Shown: piece after piece, positions 7,394 through 14,420 of the stretch | How positions within the stretch are numbered: the stretch's first letter is position 1 | Layout of the letters: each line of letters begins with the position of its first letter | Source of the DNA: CANNDT01 sp945876205 | GTDB taxonomy: Bacteria; Acidobacteriota; Vicinamibacteria; Vicinamibacterales; UBA2999 | Assembly (NCBI GenBank): GCA_947503365.1 | Contig: CANNDT010000084.1 | Coordinates: forward strand, 1-20,352 | Direction of reading: 5' to 3' | Length of the DNA: 20,352 nt | Position numbers and translations under genes: made by a program | Notes under the pieces: model-generated | What the model was told of the DNA's origin: nothing | The model's database searches: none | The model's input: the letters and a program-made list of their open reading frames with translations, nothing else

Positions 7394-8164
7394 ATGACGA
7401 ACTTGCTGTGTGTTACGGTCACGGTCCTGACGATCCTCTTTCCCGCGCTCGCGTTTGCGCAGGCGGAGCTCAAGGTGTTCTCGGGCGGCGCGATGTCACA
7501 GCCCGTCAGGGAGGTAGGCGAGGCCTACGCGCGCAGCTCGAAGAACAAGGTCGTCTACGTCGTCGACACCACCGGCTCCCTGCAGAAGAAGCTCGCCGCC
7601 GGCGAGAAGGCCGACATCATCGTCGTCACCAGCCCTGCGATCGATGCGCTCGAGAAGAGCAACCTGGTCGTCAAGGGAACGAAGGTCGATCTGGCACGCG
7701 GCCTCATCGGCGTCGGCGTGAAAGCGGGCGCGGCGTCACCCGATCTGTCCACCACCGACACGTTCAAGGCCGCGCTGCTCGAGGCGAAGACCGTCTCGTA
7801 TGTGAATCCTGCGTCAGGCGGGACCTCGGGCACCTACTTCGAAGGCCTGCTCGGTCGCATGGGGATCGCCGATCAGATGAAGTCGAAGGTCGTCTACCGC
7901 AACCAGGGTTCGGAAGTGGCCGATGCGGTGGCGAAGGGCGAGGCCGAAATCGGCATCACCTTCACGAGCGAGCTGGCGCCGAACAAGGGCGTGAAGGTGG
8001 CCGGCACACTGCCCGCGGCGATCCAGTCGCCGACGATCTATGCGGCGGCGCTGGTCGCCGGCGGCAGCAACGCCGCCGCCGCCCGTGCTTACTTACGATC
8101 GCTGACCGGCGCCGAAGGACGCGCGGCCATCACCAAAGCCGGACTCCAGTCGCTTACGCGTTAG
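7394..8164 (+). CDS. Orphan ModA-like periplasmic substrate-binding protein
   Basis: This is a predicted periplasmic binding protein of 256 residues related to the molybdate-binding ModA family (SBP_bac_11 type). It has a signal peptide (about 1-22, ending in ALAFAQ), the N-terminal lobe motif LKVFSGGAMSQPVREVGEAY, an ADIIVVTSPAIDAL segment and the hinge-type SYVNPASGGTSGTYFEGLL region. The AAAGGAAACC ribosome site precedes the ATG. No ModB permease or ModC ATPase is nearby, so it is an orphan, and its ligand may not be molybdate; many soil bacteria carry such stand-alone proteins. It follows the haem protein by 9 nt. Its last 59 codons are duplicated at 9453-9629. Confidence 0.88.
   Translation: MTNLLCVTVTVLTILFPALAFAQAELKVFSGGAMSQPVREVGEAYARSSKNKVVYVVDTTGSLQKKLAAGEKADIIVVTSPAIDALEKSNLVVKGTKVDLARGLIGVGVKAGAASPDLSTTDTFKAALLEAKTVSYVNPASGGTSGTYFEGLLGRMGIADQMKSKVVYRNQGSEVADAVAKGEAEIGITFTSELAPNKGVKVAGTLPAAIQSPTIYAAALVAGGSNAAAARAYLRSLTGAEGRAAITKAGLQSLTR
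7988..8164 (+). repeat. Direct repeat copy A: 3' end of the modA-like gene
   Basis: These 177 bp recur at 9453-9629 with 7 mismatches and no gaps by eye. A further 13-nt block (7965-7977 against 9431-9443, one mismatch) matches upstream across a one-base length difference. This copy is the in-frame end of the full-length gene and ends exactly at its stop codon. Confidence 0.97.
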
Positions 8165-8174
8165 AGTCTCGAGA

Positions 8175-8203
8175 TTGACCGAATCGTTGTCTGGTGGGAT
8201 CAT
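8175..8203 (+). promoter_or_regulatory. Candidate sigma-70 promoter of the toxin-antitoxin pair
   Basis: TTGACC (8175-8180) and GATCAT (8198-8203) match the -35 box at five of six and the -10 box at four of six positions, with an ideal 17-nt spacer, about 30 nt before the antitoxin ATG. It begins 10 nt after the modA-like stop, so the pair has its own promoter. Phd/YefM-type systems usually autoregulate here, but I see no clear operator palindrome. Confidence 0.4.
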
Positions 8204-8234
8204 CACATTCGATGCAAATTTGATGAGGGCGCCC

Positions 8235-8516
8235 ATGCTGGACATTGCCAACGACATTCGTTCCCTCAGTGACTTCAAGCGCAACACCTCGGAACTTCTC
8301 GAACGCCTGAAGAAGACCGGTCATCCGTTGGTCTTGACCATCAACGGAAAAGCCGAGGTCGTCGTCCAGGGCGCGGAAGCCTACCAGGAGCTGCTCGATC
8401 GCGTAGAGACCATCGAGGGCATTCAACGAGGGCTCGCTGACGTGAAAGCCGGACGCACGAAGCCGGCGCGCGAGGTGTTGAACCGCCTGCGTCGCAAGCA
8501 TGGCATACCGCGTTGA
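8235..8516 (+). CDS. Phd/YefM-family antitoxin
   Basis: This is the antitoxin of a type II toxin-antitoxin pair, 93 residues. The N-terminal DNA-binding Phd/YefM fold is recognisable (DIRSLSDFKRNTSELLERLKKTG, then PLVLTINGKAEVVVQ and the AYQELLD helix). The charged C-terminal tail would wrap the toxin. I start at the ATG at 8235 because GAGGG lies 5 nt upstream. The frame could open at a TTG at 8175 or an ATG at 8223, but neither has a ribosome site, and the TTG coincides with the putative -35 box. The stop overlaps the toxin start by 17 nt, the usual order and coupling for these pairs. Confidence 0.88.
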   Translation: MLDIANDIRSLSDFKRNTSELLERLKKTGHPLVLTINGKAEVVVQGAEAYQELLDRVETIEGIQRGLADVKAGRTKPAREVLNRLRRKHGIPR

Positions 8517-8814
8517 GCTGACGAAGAGCGCCGAAATTCAGCTTGAAGAACTGTACCTATGGGTGGCGGAGCGCGCGCCACGTCAGGGCGGGGCCTGGTT
8601 CAATGGTCTTGAACGGGCGGTCCTCTCGCTCGAACAACTCCCGAAACGATGCCGGATCGCGTCTGAGAGCCTCGACCCAGATCAACCCGTTCGCGTCCTC
8701 AACTACGGTCGCAGCCCTCACGTGTACCGGGTGCTGTTCACCATCGATGAGAGCGTCAAGCTTGTGCGCGTCGTGCACATCCGGCGTGGTGCGCGACAAA
8801 GGGACTTACAGTGA
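8500..8814 (+). CDS. RelE/ParE-family toxin
   Basis: This is the partner toxin, 104 residues. The RelE/ParE fold is recognisable: VELTKSAEIQLEELYLWVAE helix, a central basic region, RVLNYGRSPHVYRVLFTIDES strand pair and the C-terminal VRVVHIRRGARQRDL. Members either cleave mRNA on the ribosome (RelE) or poison gyrase (ParE); which applies here cannot be told by eye, although the conserved C-terminal basic residues are present. It overlaps the antitoxin gene by 17 nt. The pair lies inside the repeat-bounded islet and may stabilise it. Confidence 0.87.
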   Translation: MAYRVELTKSAEIQLEELYLWVAERAPRQGGAWFNGLERAVLSLEQLPKRCRIASESLDPDQPVRVLNYGRSPHVYRVLFTIDESVKLVRVVHIRRGARQRDLQ

Positions 8815-8906
8815 CCCGTAGCCGCGTCATGCGCTACTGCGAGGGCATCTGGACGCGCATCATTTCGTTACCGCCTCGTTGAGATTCGTTCGGCTTTCGG
8901 TCAAGA

Positions 8907-9389
8907 CTATTTCGTCCCGGCATCAGTCGACGCTAGGTCAAGGTGCAGGAACTGATTGAATTCACTCTGTAGATAGGCTCCGAAGGCGCCGCCATTGGTG
9001 AAGCCGCGTTTGCGATACAGCGCCAGGGCCGGCTCGAAACTGACACCTGAACCGGTTTCGAGCGACAGACGCGTGTAGCCACGCTTGCGAGCCTGAGCGA
9101 TGATGTGGTCCAGAATCGCCGCAGCGACACCTTTTCTTAAGTGCTCATCCGCAGTCCGCATTGACTTGATTTCGCCGGACGTCGCGTCGATCTTCTTCAG
9201 CGCACCAAAGCCCAACAGCTCTTCGCCTTCCCACAAGGTATAGAAGGTGACCTCCGGCTGCTGCAGCCCGGACCAATCGAGCGCGAACACGTGGCCCGGC
9301 GGCGAGTTGGCGTGCATGCCTTCGAGATGCCGCGTCAGCAATGCCTTGACGCGTTCGTCATCAAAGTCGGCAAGCTTTATTGTCGTCAT
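8907..9389 (-). CDS. GNAT-family N-acetyltransferase
   Basis: This is a predicted acetyl-CoA-dependent N-acetyltransferase, 160 residues from the ATG at 9389. The acetyl-CoA loop is RKGVAAAI (about 85-92), a variant of the Q/RxxGxG/A motif, preceded by the GEIKSMRT strand and followed by a YTRLSLETGSG strand and the LALYRKRGF helix-loop typical of GNATs. The substrate is unknown. The frame extends to a GTG at 9407; neither start has a clear ribosome site. It faces the toxin gene tail to tail with 92 nt between. Base composition and the neighbouring toxin-antitoxin pair suggest acquired DNA. Confidence 0.87.
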   Translation of the reverse strand: MTTIKLADFDDERVKALLTRHLEGMHANSPPGHVFALDWSGLQQPEVTFYTLWEGEELLGFGALKKIDATSGEIKSMRTADEHLRKGVAAAILDHIIAQARKRGYTRLSLETGSGVSFEPALALYRKRGFTNGGAFGAYLQSEFNQFLHLDLASTDAGTK

Positions 9390-9430
9390 TCGATCAGTTG
9401 GCAGCACAGAGTCGATCCGTTCGATTGGCT

Positions 9431-9629
9431 CGAGCGAACTGGCATCGACGTAGGCGTGAAGGTGGCCGGCACGCTGCCCGCGGCGATCCAGTCGCCGACG
9501 ATCTATGCGGCGGCGCTGGTCGCGGGCGGCAGCAACGACGCCGCCGCCCGTGCTTACTTACGATCGCTGACCGGCGCCGAAGGACGCGCGGCCATCACCA
9601 AAGCCGGAATCGAGTCGCTCGCGCGTTAG
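9431..9629 (+). pseudogene. Truncated 3' fragment of a modA-like gene
   Basis: Codons 9453-9629 translate to the last 59 residues of the ModA-like protein up to the stop, with Ala/Asp, Leu/Ile, Gln/Glu and Thr/Ala differences from the intact copy. Upstream, 9431-9443 still matches the gene, but a one-base deletion in 9444-9452 breaks the frame, and before that the sequence is the GNAT leader. No start or ribosome site serves the fragment. It ends in TTAG, shared with the stop of the convergent phosphatase-like gene, as expected for the original chromosomal setting of the modA-like 3' end. Confidence 0.9.
9453..9629 (+). repeat. Direct repeat copy B of the modA-like 3' end
   Basis: This is the second copy of the 177-bp repeat, offset by 1,465 bp from copy A at 7988-8164. 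Seven base differences are visible, four of them in the last 24 nt. That clustering would fit a copy brought in from a related strain, or drift after duplication. Confidence 0.97.
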
Positions 9630-10165
9630 CGCTTGTGCGCTTGCCCGAAGTCGATCGCGAACTGCCGCGTCGTCGGGTTCGTCTGGCCGAGCAGGATCGC
9701 TTCCTTGGTGGCGCGATCGACGTCCCAGTGGTCGATGGCGATCCGCTTGATCAGCCACATCGTCGCGGCGCGGTTGCCTCCGGCGCAGTGGATGAATGCC
9801 GGCTCGGCACCCTTGGTCGTGATGGCGGTGAGAAACGCGTCGGCCGCCTTCGGATCGGCGGAGCCGTCATACGGCACGTGGTAGTAGCGGATGCCGGCGG
9901 CCTTCGCCGCCGCTTCTTCCTTCTCGACGTTGGCGCCCTCTTCCGACGCGCGCCGCAGGTTGATCACCGACACAAAGCCCATCTTCTTGACCTCGACCAC
10001 CGACTCGGGGGTGATCGCGCCGGCGCAGGCGACGGTCGTTTCGACTCGTGCCAGGTTGGTGATGCCGGGGACAATTGGCTTGGTCACCTGTTGTGCGAGC
10101 GCCGAGCTCGCACAGACACAGACGATCGCCAGCAGTCCGGTCGCAACGGAGAGATGTACGCGCAT
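9626..10165 (-). CDS. Secreted tyrosine-phosphatase-like protein (BLH/DUF442-like, CX4R)
   Basis: This is a predicted periplasmic phosphatase-like protein, 179 residues. The signal peptide runs to about residue 24 (ASSALAQ). The body follows the DSP/BLH pattern: GITNLARV start, FVSVINLR strand, IRYYHVPYDGSADP loop and the active site FIHCAGGNRAATMW, with Cys127 and Arg132 spaced CX4R rather than the classical CX5R; DUF442/BLH phosphatases share that spacing. The AAAGGA ribosome site 7 nt upstream fixes the ATG at 10165. The frame could be read to 10468, but that part is the Kelch gene in another frame. It lies 11 nt after the Kelch gene, so the two form an operon. The substrate is unknown. 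Confidence 0.82.
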   Translation of the reverse strand: MRVHLSVATGLLAIVCVCASSALAQQVTKPIVPGITNLARVETTVACAGAITPESVVEVKKMGFVSVINLRRASEEGANVEKEEAAAKAAGIRYYHVPYDGSADPKAADAFLTAITTKGAEPAFIHCAGGNRAATMWLIKRIAIDHWDVDRATKEAILLGQTNPTTRQFAIDFGQAHKR

Positions 10166-10176
10166 CACGGATCCTT

Positions 10177-11169
10177 TCAAGGAATGCGGAACGTCATCAG
10201 ATTGTCGGTGTAGGCGTTGCCGCAGATCGGCGATCCGCCCGTCAGGTAGACCGTGTCGCCGTCGGTCGCCGCGCTCATCGCGTGCTTGCCCATCGGCATC
10301 GACGCGAACGTGGACCACTTTCCGGTCTTCGGGTCGTAGCCTTCGACCGCCGGCCACGCGCGCTCGGTCGCGACCACGCACTCGCCGCCGAAGACGACGA
10401 TCATCCCCTTGTAGACCACTGATGCGCCGCCGCTGCGCGTGATCGGCAGCGCCGGGCCAGACGTCCACGCATTGGTTGCGGGGTCGTAGATGTCGTGCCG
10501 GTTGACGCTGTCGTTACGCGTGTTGGTGCGACCGCCGACGATGTAGATCTTGCCGTCGATGGCGCCGAAGGCCAGGTGGTCGCGCGGCTGCGGGAGAGGC
10601 GCCAGCGGGGTCCACGTGTTGGTGGCCGGGTCGTAGACGTCGTGGTTGGCAATGGTCACCAGGTCGGCGTTGCGCCCGCCAATCGCGTGAATCTTCCCGG
10701 CGAGGGCGACCAGTGCCACGGAACCGCGCGGGCTCGGCAGCGGCGCGAGCTTCCGCCAGTTGTTCTTCACCGGGTCGTACTCGAAGAACGCGTCCTGCGC
10801 GCCGATGTGCACCTGCTTGAGGAAGCCGCCGCCGATATAGACCTTGCCGTTCATGGTCAGCGCGTTCGGATGACTGAGCGGCCCTGGCATCGGCGCGCGG
10901 TCGCGCCACATGTCGGTCTTCGGATCCCATTCCTGGGTGAGCGTGGATGCATCCTCTCCCCGCGCGAGTCCGCCCATCACATAGAGCCGGCCGTTGGCGA
11001 AGGCGCTGGCCGCCTCGGCGCGCGGCTCGATGCGGTCCTTCTCGCCCCACGCACCGGGACCGGCAGGTGGACCCGCGGGCGCCGGCGGCGGCAGCTGCGC
11101 GTGCGTTCTCGGAACGGCCACCACGCCGATGAGCGCGATGAGGACAACGAGGGTCGAGACGGAGCGCAT
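10177..11169 (-). CDS. Secreted six-bladed Kelch-repeat protein
   Basis: This is a predicted periplasmic beta-propeller of 330 residues. A signal peptide (MRSVSTLVVLIALIGVVAV, cleavage near THA-Q) and a Pro-rich linker precede six Kelch repeats, each with the double-Gly strand: YVMGG, YIGGG, HAIGG, YIVGG, VVFGG and YLTGG, and the matching YDP..N.W motifs. Six blades would close a propeller. GGAGG lies 5-6 nt before the ATG at 11169, so I prefer it to the TTG at 11181. Kelch propellers bind proteins or glycans, and some relatives (NanM type) are sialic acid mutarotases; no specific role can be assigned. The phosphatase-like gene follows in the same operon. Confidence 0.87.
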   Translation of the reverse strand: MRSVSTLVVLIALIGVVAVPRTHAQLPPPAPAGPPAGPGAWGEKDRIEPRAEAASAFANGRLYVMGGLARGEDASTLTQEWDPKTDMWRDRAPMPGPLSHPNALTMNGKVYIGGGFLKQVHIGAQDAFFEYDPVKNNWRKLAPLPSPRGSVALVALAGKIHAIGGRNADLVTIANHDVYDPATNTWTPLAPLPQPRDHLAFGAIDGKIYIVGGRTNTRNDSVNRHDIYDPATNAWTSGPALPITRSGGASVVYKGMIVVFGGECVVATERAWPAVEGYDPKTGKWSTFASMPMGKHAMSAATDGDTVYLTGGSPICGNAYTDNLMTFRIP

Positions 11170-11194
11170 GGGAACCTCCAATGAAGCGCATATT

Positions 11195-14044
11195 ATGACA
11201 GGGTTGCTCTACGTTCTTTTCTTTTGCTCGGGCCTCAGCGGACTCATTTACCAGGTCATCTGGGTCCGCATGTTCGGCAACGTCTTCGGCAATACGACCC
11301 ACTCGGCATCGCTGGTCGTTGCCATCTTCATGCTCGGCCTTGGCGCGGGCAGCTACCTGGTCGGCGCGTGGGCCGATCGCCGCTACGCGTCACGGCCGGA
11401 TACCCTCCTCCGCGCGTACGGACAGTTCGAATTGGTCATCGCCGCCATGGGATTGGCGATCGCGCTCGTCCTGCCGCATCTCGGCCAGCTCTCCGCGCTG
11501 ATTTCCTCGTATTCGCGCGAAGCCTCCGGCTGGTACGCGCTGTCGGCCGCCTCCTACCTGGCGCGAGCCGGAATCGCCATCATCCTTTTGACGCCGATCG
11601 CCCTGCTGATGGGCGGAACGCTCACCCTCCTGATCCGTCACCTCGTTCGCAGCGATGTGGAGGTCAGCGGCTGGCGAATTGCCGTGCTCTACGCCGTGAA
11701 TACCGCCGGTGCCGCCCTGGGAGCCGTTCTCACCGATTTCGCCCTCGTGCCGTCGTCGGGTCTCTTCGGCACGCAGATGGTCGCGGTCTTCTTCAACGTC
11801 GTCGCCGGCGTAGGCGCGCTTCTTCTCACGGTCCGGCCAAAGCCGGACACTACGACTGCCAGGAAACGACGTCCGAAGAAGGACGTATCGCCGGATCGTG
11901 AGGGCGATCTCGCCGTCGTCGCGCCGCAATCGGCGCGTCCCCTGATTCTCACGAGCGTCGCGTTGGCGCTGACCGGCTTCGCGGCGCTGGGCATGGAGAT
12001 CCTCTGGTTCCGCCATTTCCTGATCCTGCTTGGCGGTTTCCGCGCGGTGTTCTCGCTGCTTCTGGCGGTCATCCTCACCGGCATCGGCATCGGGTCGCTC
12101 GCCGGTGGCTACCTGGATCGCCGACTCGGCCGGCCCGCCGAGTGCTTCATGGCGGTGCAGGCGCTGTTCGTCGCGGCGACACTGATCGGGTTCGCGACGG
12201 CTGACGTGCGCGCGGTCGACAGCGCCGCGGCCGCCGCTGAGCGGGCGCTGGCTGGATCCCCCGGCTTGATGGGGACGCTGCTGGAGCTCTGGTTCAACGC
12301 GCACCCGATTCTCATCGAAGTGGCGCTGCCTGCACTGCTGATGGGATTCAGCTTTCCGCTCGCGAACGCCATCATCCAGCGGGCAGAGCAGTCGGTCGGC
12401 CGGCGCGCGGGCGTCCTGTATCTCGCCAACACGGCCGGCGCCGTCTGCGGCAGCATCGCGGCAGGTTTCATCCTCCTGCCTTCGTTAGGTCTTCAACAGA
12501 GCGCCACGATCCTGATGGCGATCGCCGCCCTCGCCATCGTGCCGATATATTTTTCCGAACCAGGATCCGCTCGGCTTCGCCTGGTTGCGATGGCCGCATC
12601 GGTCGTCATCGCGGCCGGGGCTCTGGGACTGTGGGTACTCGTTCCGTCCGACTTCGTCCTCGCCCGCGCGCTCGGACTGCCGAAGGGCACCGAACGCGTG
12701 TTGACGATTGACGATGGGCTGACCGAAGTGATCGCGGTGACCGAGGCGCCGCGGGGGCGGACGCTGGTGACCAACGGGCACGCGATGTCATCGACGCTGC
12801 CGCCGTCGCAGCGGTACATGCGATCGCTCGTGCACATTCCGCTTCTGTCGATCGATTCGCCGGAGCGGGTGCTCGTCATCGGATTCGGCGTGGGCAACTC
12901 GACGCAGGCGGCCACGCTCCATCCCACCGTCACGCGCGTCGAGCTCGCGGATCTCTCCAGGGACATCCTCGCGCACGCGAGTTACTTCGCCGACGGTAAC
13001 AAGGACGTCCTGCACCACCCGAAGCTCGACGTGCACATCAACGACGGCCGCCAGCATCTCCAGATGCAGCCGGCCGCGTCCTACGACCTGATTACGCTCG
13101 AGCCGCCGCCGATTGCCTACGCGGGCGTTGGCGCGCTCTATTCACGGGAGTTCTATGCGCTCGCGCGGACGCGCTTGAAGCCCCGCGGTTACATCAGCCA
13201 GTGGCTGCCGGCCTACCAGGTGCCGCCCGAGACGACGCTGGCGATGGTCCGCGCATTTGTCGACGTCTTCCCCCAGGCGGTGTTGCTGTCAGGCGCCGAA
13301 TCGGATCTCGTGCTGCTCGGCGCCAACGACGAACGCATCGAGATCGATCCGGACAAAGTCGCCGCCGCGCTTGGGAATGCGCCGGAGGTGCGAGCCGATC
13401 TCGATCGCATCAGCCTGGGAACGCTTCGGGAGATCGTCGGGACGTTTGTCGGTTCGCCGAGGACGCTTGCTGAGGCGACGCGGAATGTCGAGCCGGTCAC
13501 CGACGATCGGCCGATGCAGGAGTACGGCGTCCGCTCGATGCTGAACTTCTTCAAGGGGGTGCCGGCCGATGTCGTCGATCTCGATGACGTCGCCGCGTGG
13601 TGCCCGAAGTGCTTCCAGGACGGCGCACCGGTGCCCTCCGTCGATGGCCTCGGCACCTACCTCGAGTTGATGAGGCTGGCGTACGCCGCCACGCCGGACG
13701 ACATCGCGCAGGTGAAGCGACTCTTCGATGCCGGCGGCCGCACCATCGATGGCAGCGCGTATCTCGGCGAGATCGTTCCCGAGTCGGCCGACGTCCACAA
13801 CGTGCTCGGCATCGACCTCGCCGCGCGAGGGCGGCTTCCGGAGGCGATCGTCGAATTTCGTCGCGCGCTGGCGCTCAATCCCGATGCCGCGGCGACCCAC
13901 TGGCATCTCGGCGCCGCGCTCGCCTCCATAGGATCGTTCGACGAGGCGGTGCTGCAGCTCCGACGAGCCGCACAACTCGATCCGGCCAACGCCCAGGTCA
14001 GGAACGACCTCGAGGTCGTGCTTCGACAACAACGCGGACGTTAA
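11195..14044 (+). CDS. Fused polytopic membrane / spermidine-synthase-like / TPR protein
   Basis: This is a predicted inner-membrane protein of 949 residues. The N-terminal half (about 1-480) has a dozen or more hydrophobic helices in two similar halves, each opening with a GLSGLIYQVIWVR- or ALGMEILWFRHF-type motif, as in the 'fused MFS/spermidine synthase' family. A Rossmann methyltransferase-like domain follows (about 540-740; VLVIGFGVGNST at 559-570). C-terminal are a CPKC pair (803, 806) and two TPR units (about 865-940; HNVLGIDLAARGRLPEAIVEFRRAL). Whether polyamine is made is unknown; the usual spermidine-synthase catalytic residues are not evident. An ATG at 11168 in frame would overlap the divergent Kelch start, so I chose 11195. 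The linker near residue 213 carries a hairpin repeat. Confidence 0.83.
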   Translation: MTGLLYVLFFCSGLSGLIYQVIWVRMFGNVFGNTTHSASLVVAIFMLGLGAGSYLVGAWADRRYASRPDTLLRAYGQFELVIAAMGLAIALVLPHLGQLSALISSYSREASGWYALSAASYLARAGIAIILLTPIALLMGGTLTLLIRHLVRSDVEVSGWRIAVLYAVNTAGAALGAVLTDFALVPSSGLFGTQMVAVFFNVVAGVGALLLTVRPKPDTTTARKRRPKKDVSPDREGDLAVVAPQSARPLILTSVALALTGFAALGMEILWFRHFLILLGGFRAVFSLLLAVILTGIGIGSLAGGYLDRRLGRPAECFMAVQALFVAATLIGFATADVRAVDSAAAAAERALAGSPGLMGTLLELWFNAHPILIEVALPALLMGFSFPLANAIIQRAEQSVGRRAGVLYLANTAGAVCGSIAAGFILLPSLGLQQSATILMAIAALAIVPIYFSEPGSARLRLVAMAASVVIAAGALGLWVLVPSDFVLARALGLPKGTERVLTIDDGLTEVIAVTEAPRGRTLVTNGHAMSSTLPPSQRYMRSLVHIPLLSIDSPERVLVIGFGVGNSTQAATLHPTVTRVELADLSRDILAHASYFADGNKDVLHHPKLDVHINDGRQHLQMQPAASYDLITLEPPPIAYAGVGALYSREFYALARTRLKPRGYISQWLPAYQVPPETTLAMVRAFVDVFPQAVLLSGAESDLVLLGANDERIEIDPDKVAAALGNAPEVRADLDRISLGTLREIVGTFVGSPRTLAEATRNVEPVTDDRPMQEYGVRSMLNFFKGVPADVVDLDDVAAWCPKCFQDGAPVPSVDGLGTYLELMRLAYAATPDDIAQVKRLFDAGGRTIDGSAYLGEIVPESADVHNVLGIDLAARGRLPEAIVEFRRALALNPDAAATHWHLGAALASIGSFDEAVLQLRRAAQLDPANAQVRNDLEVVLRQQRGR
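11831..11848. repeat. REP-like hairpin inserted in frame in a coding region
   Basis: GTCCGGC and GCCGGAC are perfect 7-nt arms around CAAA, followed by ACTACGAC. Read in frame it gives TVRPKPDTTT in the hydrophilic linker between the two membrane halves. From memory, closely similar 'VRLKPDT'-type peptides recur in predicted proteins of Acidobacteriota genomes, which suggests a dispersed palindromic repeat. I could not count copies here. Confidence 0.5.
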
Positions 14045-14057
14045 CGTTCGGTTCCGT

Positions 14058-14405
14058 TCACTTCGCCTTGCGGTCGGTCTCCATGTGGAACCTATGGAGA
14101 ACGCCGTGGATCACCGGTGACAGCATCACGCCGGCAAGGACGATGAAGACCAGTCCGGCGAAGAGTGCATAGGCGCCGGCCAGCCACTTGCCGGCGGTCG
14201 TCGTCAGCTTGTCCACCGGTCCCATGCCGCCAAGCAGCATCGCGGAGTTGAGAAACGAGTCGGACCACGCCAGCCCTTCGACGAAATGATAGATGGCCAT
14301 GCCCATCACCAGCGTGACGGCTGCGAGCGGCAGCAGCGTCCACGCGTGAAGCGCCATGTGACGAGCGACCACCCAGGGATGGGGGGCGAGATGTTTACTC
14401 TGCAT
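14058..14405 (-). CDS. Two-helix membrane protein resembling a K+-channel pore module without the filter
   Basis: This is a small predicted membrane protein, 115 residues. Its plan matches the Ion_trans_2 pore unit: TM1 (about 22-40), a WSDSFLNSAML segment where the pore helix would be (47-57), then TM2 (74-97) introduced by DKLTTTAGKWLAGAYALF, which resembles the TTxAGRLFxxLYALF stretch of bacterial channels. The filter TVGYGD is replaced by LGGMGPVD, so potassium selectivity is not expected. Length is that of a bare two-TM unit with no cytoplasmic domain. The ATG at 14405 has no clear ribosome site; the frame runs to 14522 but that part is repeat sequence. It may simply be a conserved membrane protein of unknown function. 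Confidence 0.65.
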   Translation of the reverse strand: MQSKHLAPHPWVVARHMALHAWTLLPLAAVTLVMGMAIYHFVEGLAWSDSFLNSAMLLGGMGPVDKLTTTAGKWLAGAYALFAGLVFIVLAGVMLSPVIHGVLHRFHMETDRKAK

Positions 14406-14420
14406 GTCAAAGACTAACTG

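Larger units (their letters stand above)
7988..9629. mobile_element. Putative integrase-less islet (TA pair + GNAT) bounded by direct repeats
   Basis: Two near-identical copies of the modA-like 3' end bracket about 1.3 kb that is visibly poorer in G+C than its surroundings and carries a toxin-antitoxin pair and an acetyltransferase, a typical accessory cargo. One repeat unit plus cargo is 1,465 bp. Recombination between the copies would excise a circle and leave one intact modA-like gene in its original convergent position. No integrase or transposase is encoded between the repeats, so the mechanism is unknown. A tandem duplication later overwritten by an insertion is the alternative. Confidence 0.5.

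Noticed and set aside
9291..9452. A plus-strand frame joining GNAT-antisense sequence to the modA-like tail
   Set aside because: The first part is a shadow of the acetyltransferase gene and its leader, and no ribosome site serves it.
8165..9452. Integron cassette array (attC sites) to explain the TA and GNAT genes
   Set aside because: I looked for RYYYAAC and GTTRRRY core pairs near the gene ends and found none convincing; the genes also point in opposite directions and no integrase is present.
10166..10468. Upstream extension of the phosphatase-like frame
   Set aside because: It reads the Kelch gene in another frame; the signal peptide and ribosome site place the start at 10165.
10994..11194. 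Upstream extension of the fused permease frame
   Set aside because: Most of it is antisense to the Kelch gene and lacks the family's N-terminal helix.
11390..12304. Long minus-strand open frame (304 codons) opposite the fused membrane protein
   Set aside because: It is a hydrophilic, Arg/Glu/Gln-rich antisense shadow of transmembrane-coding sequence.
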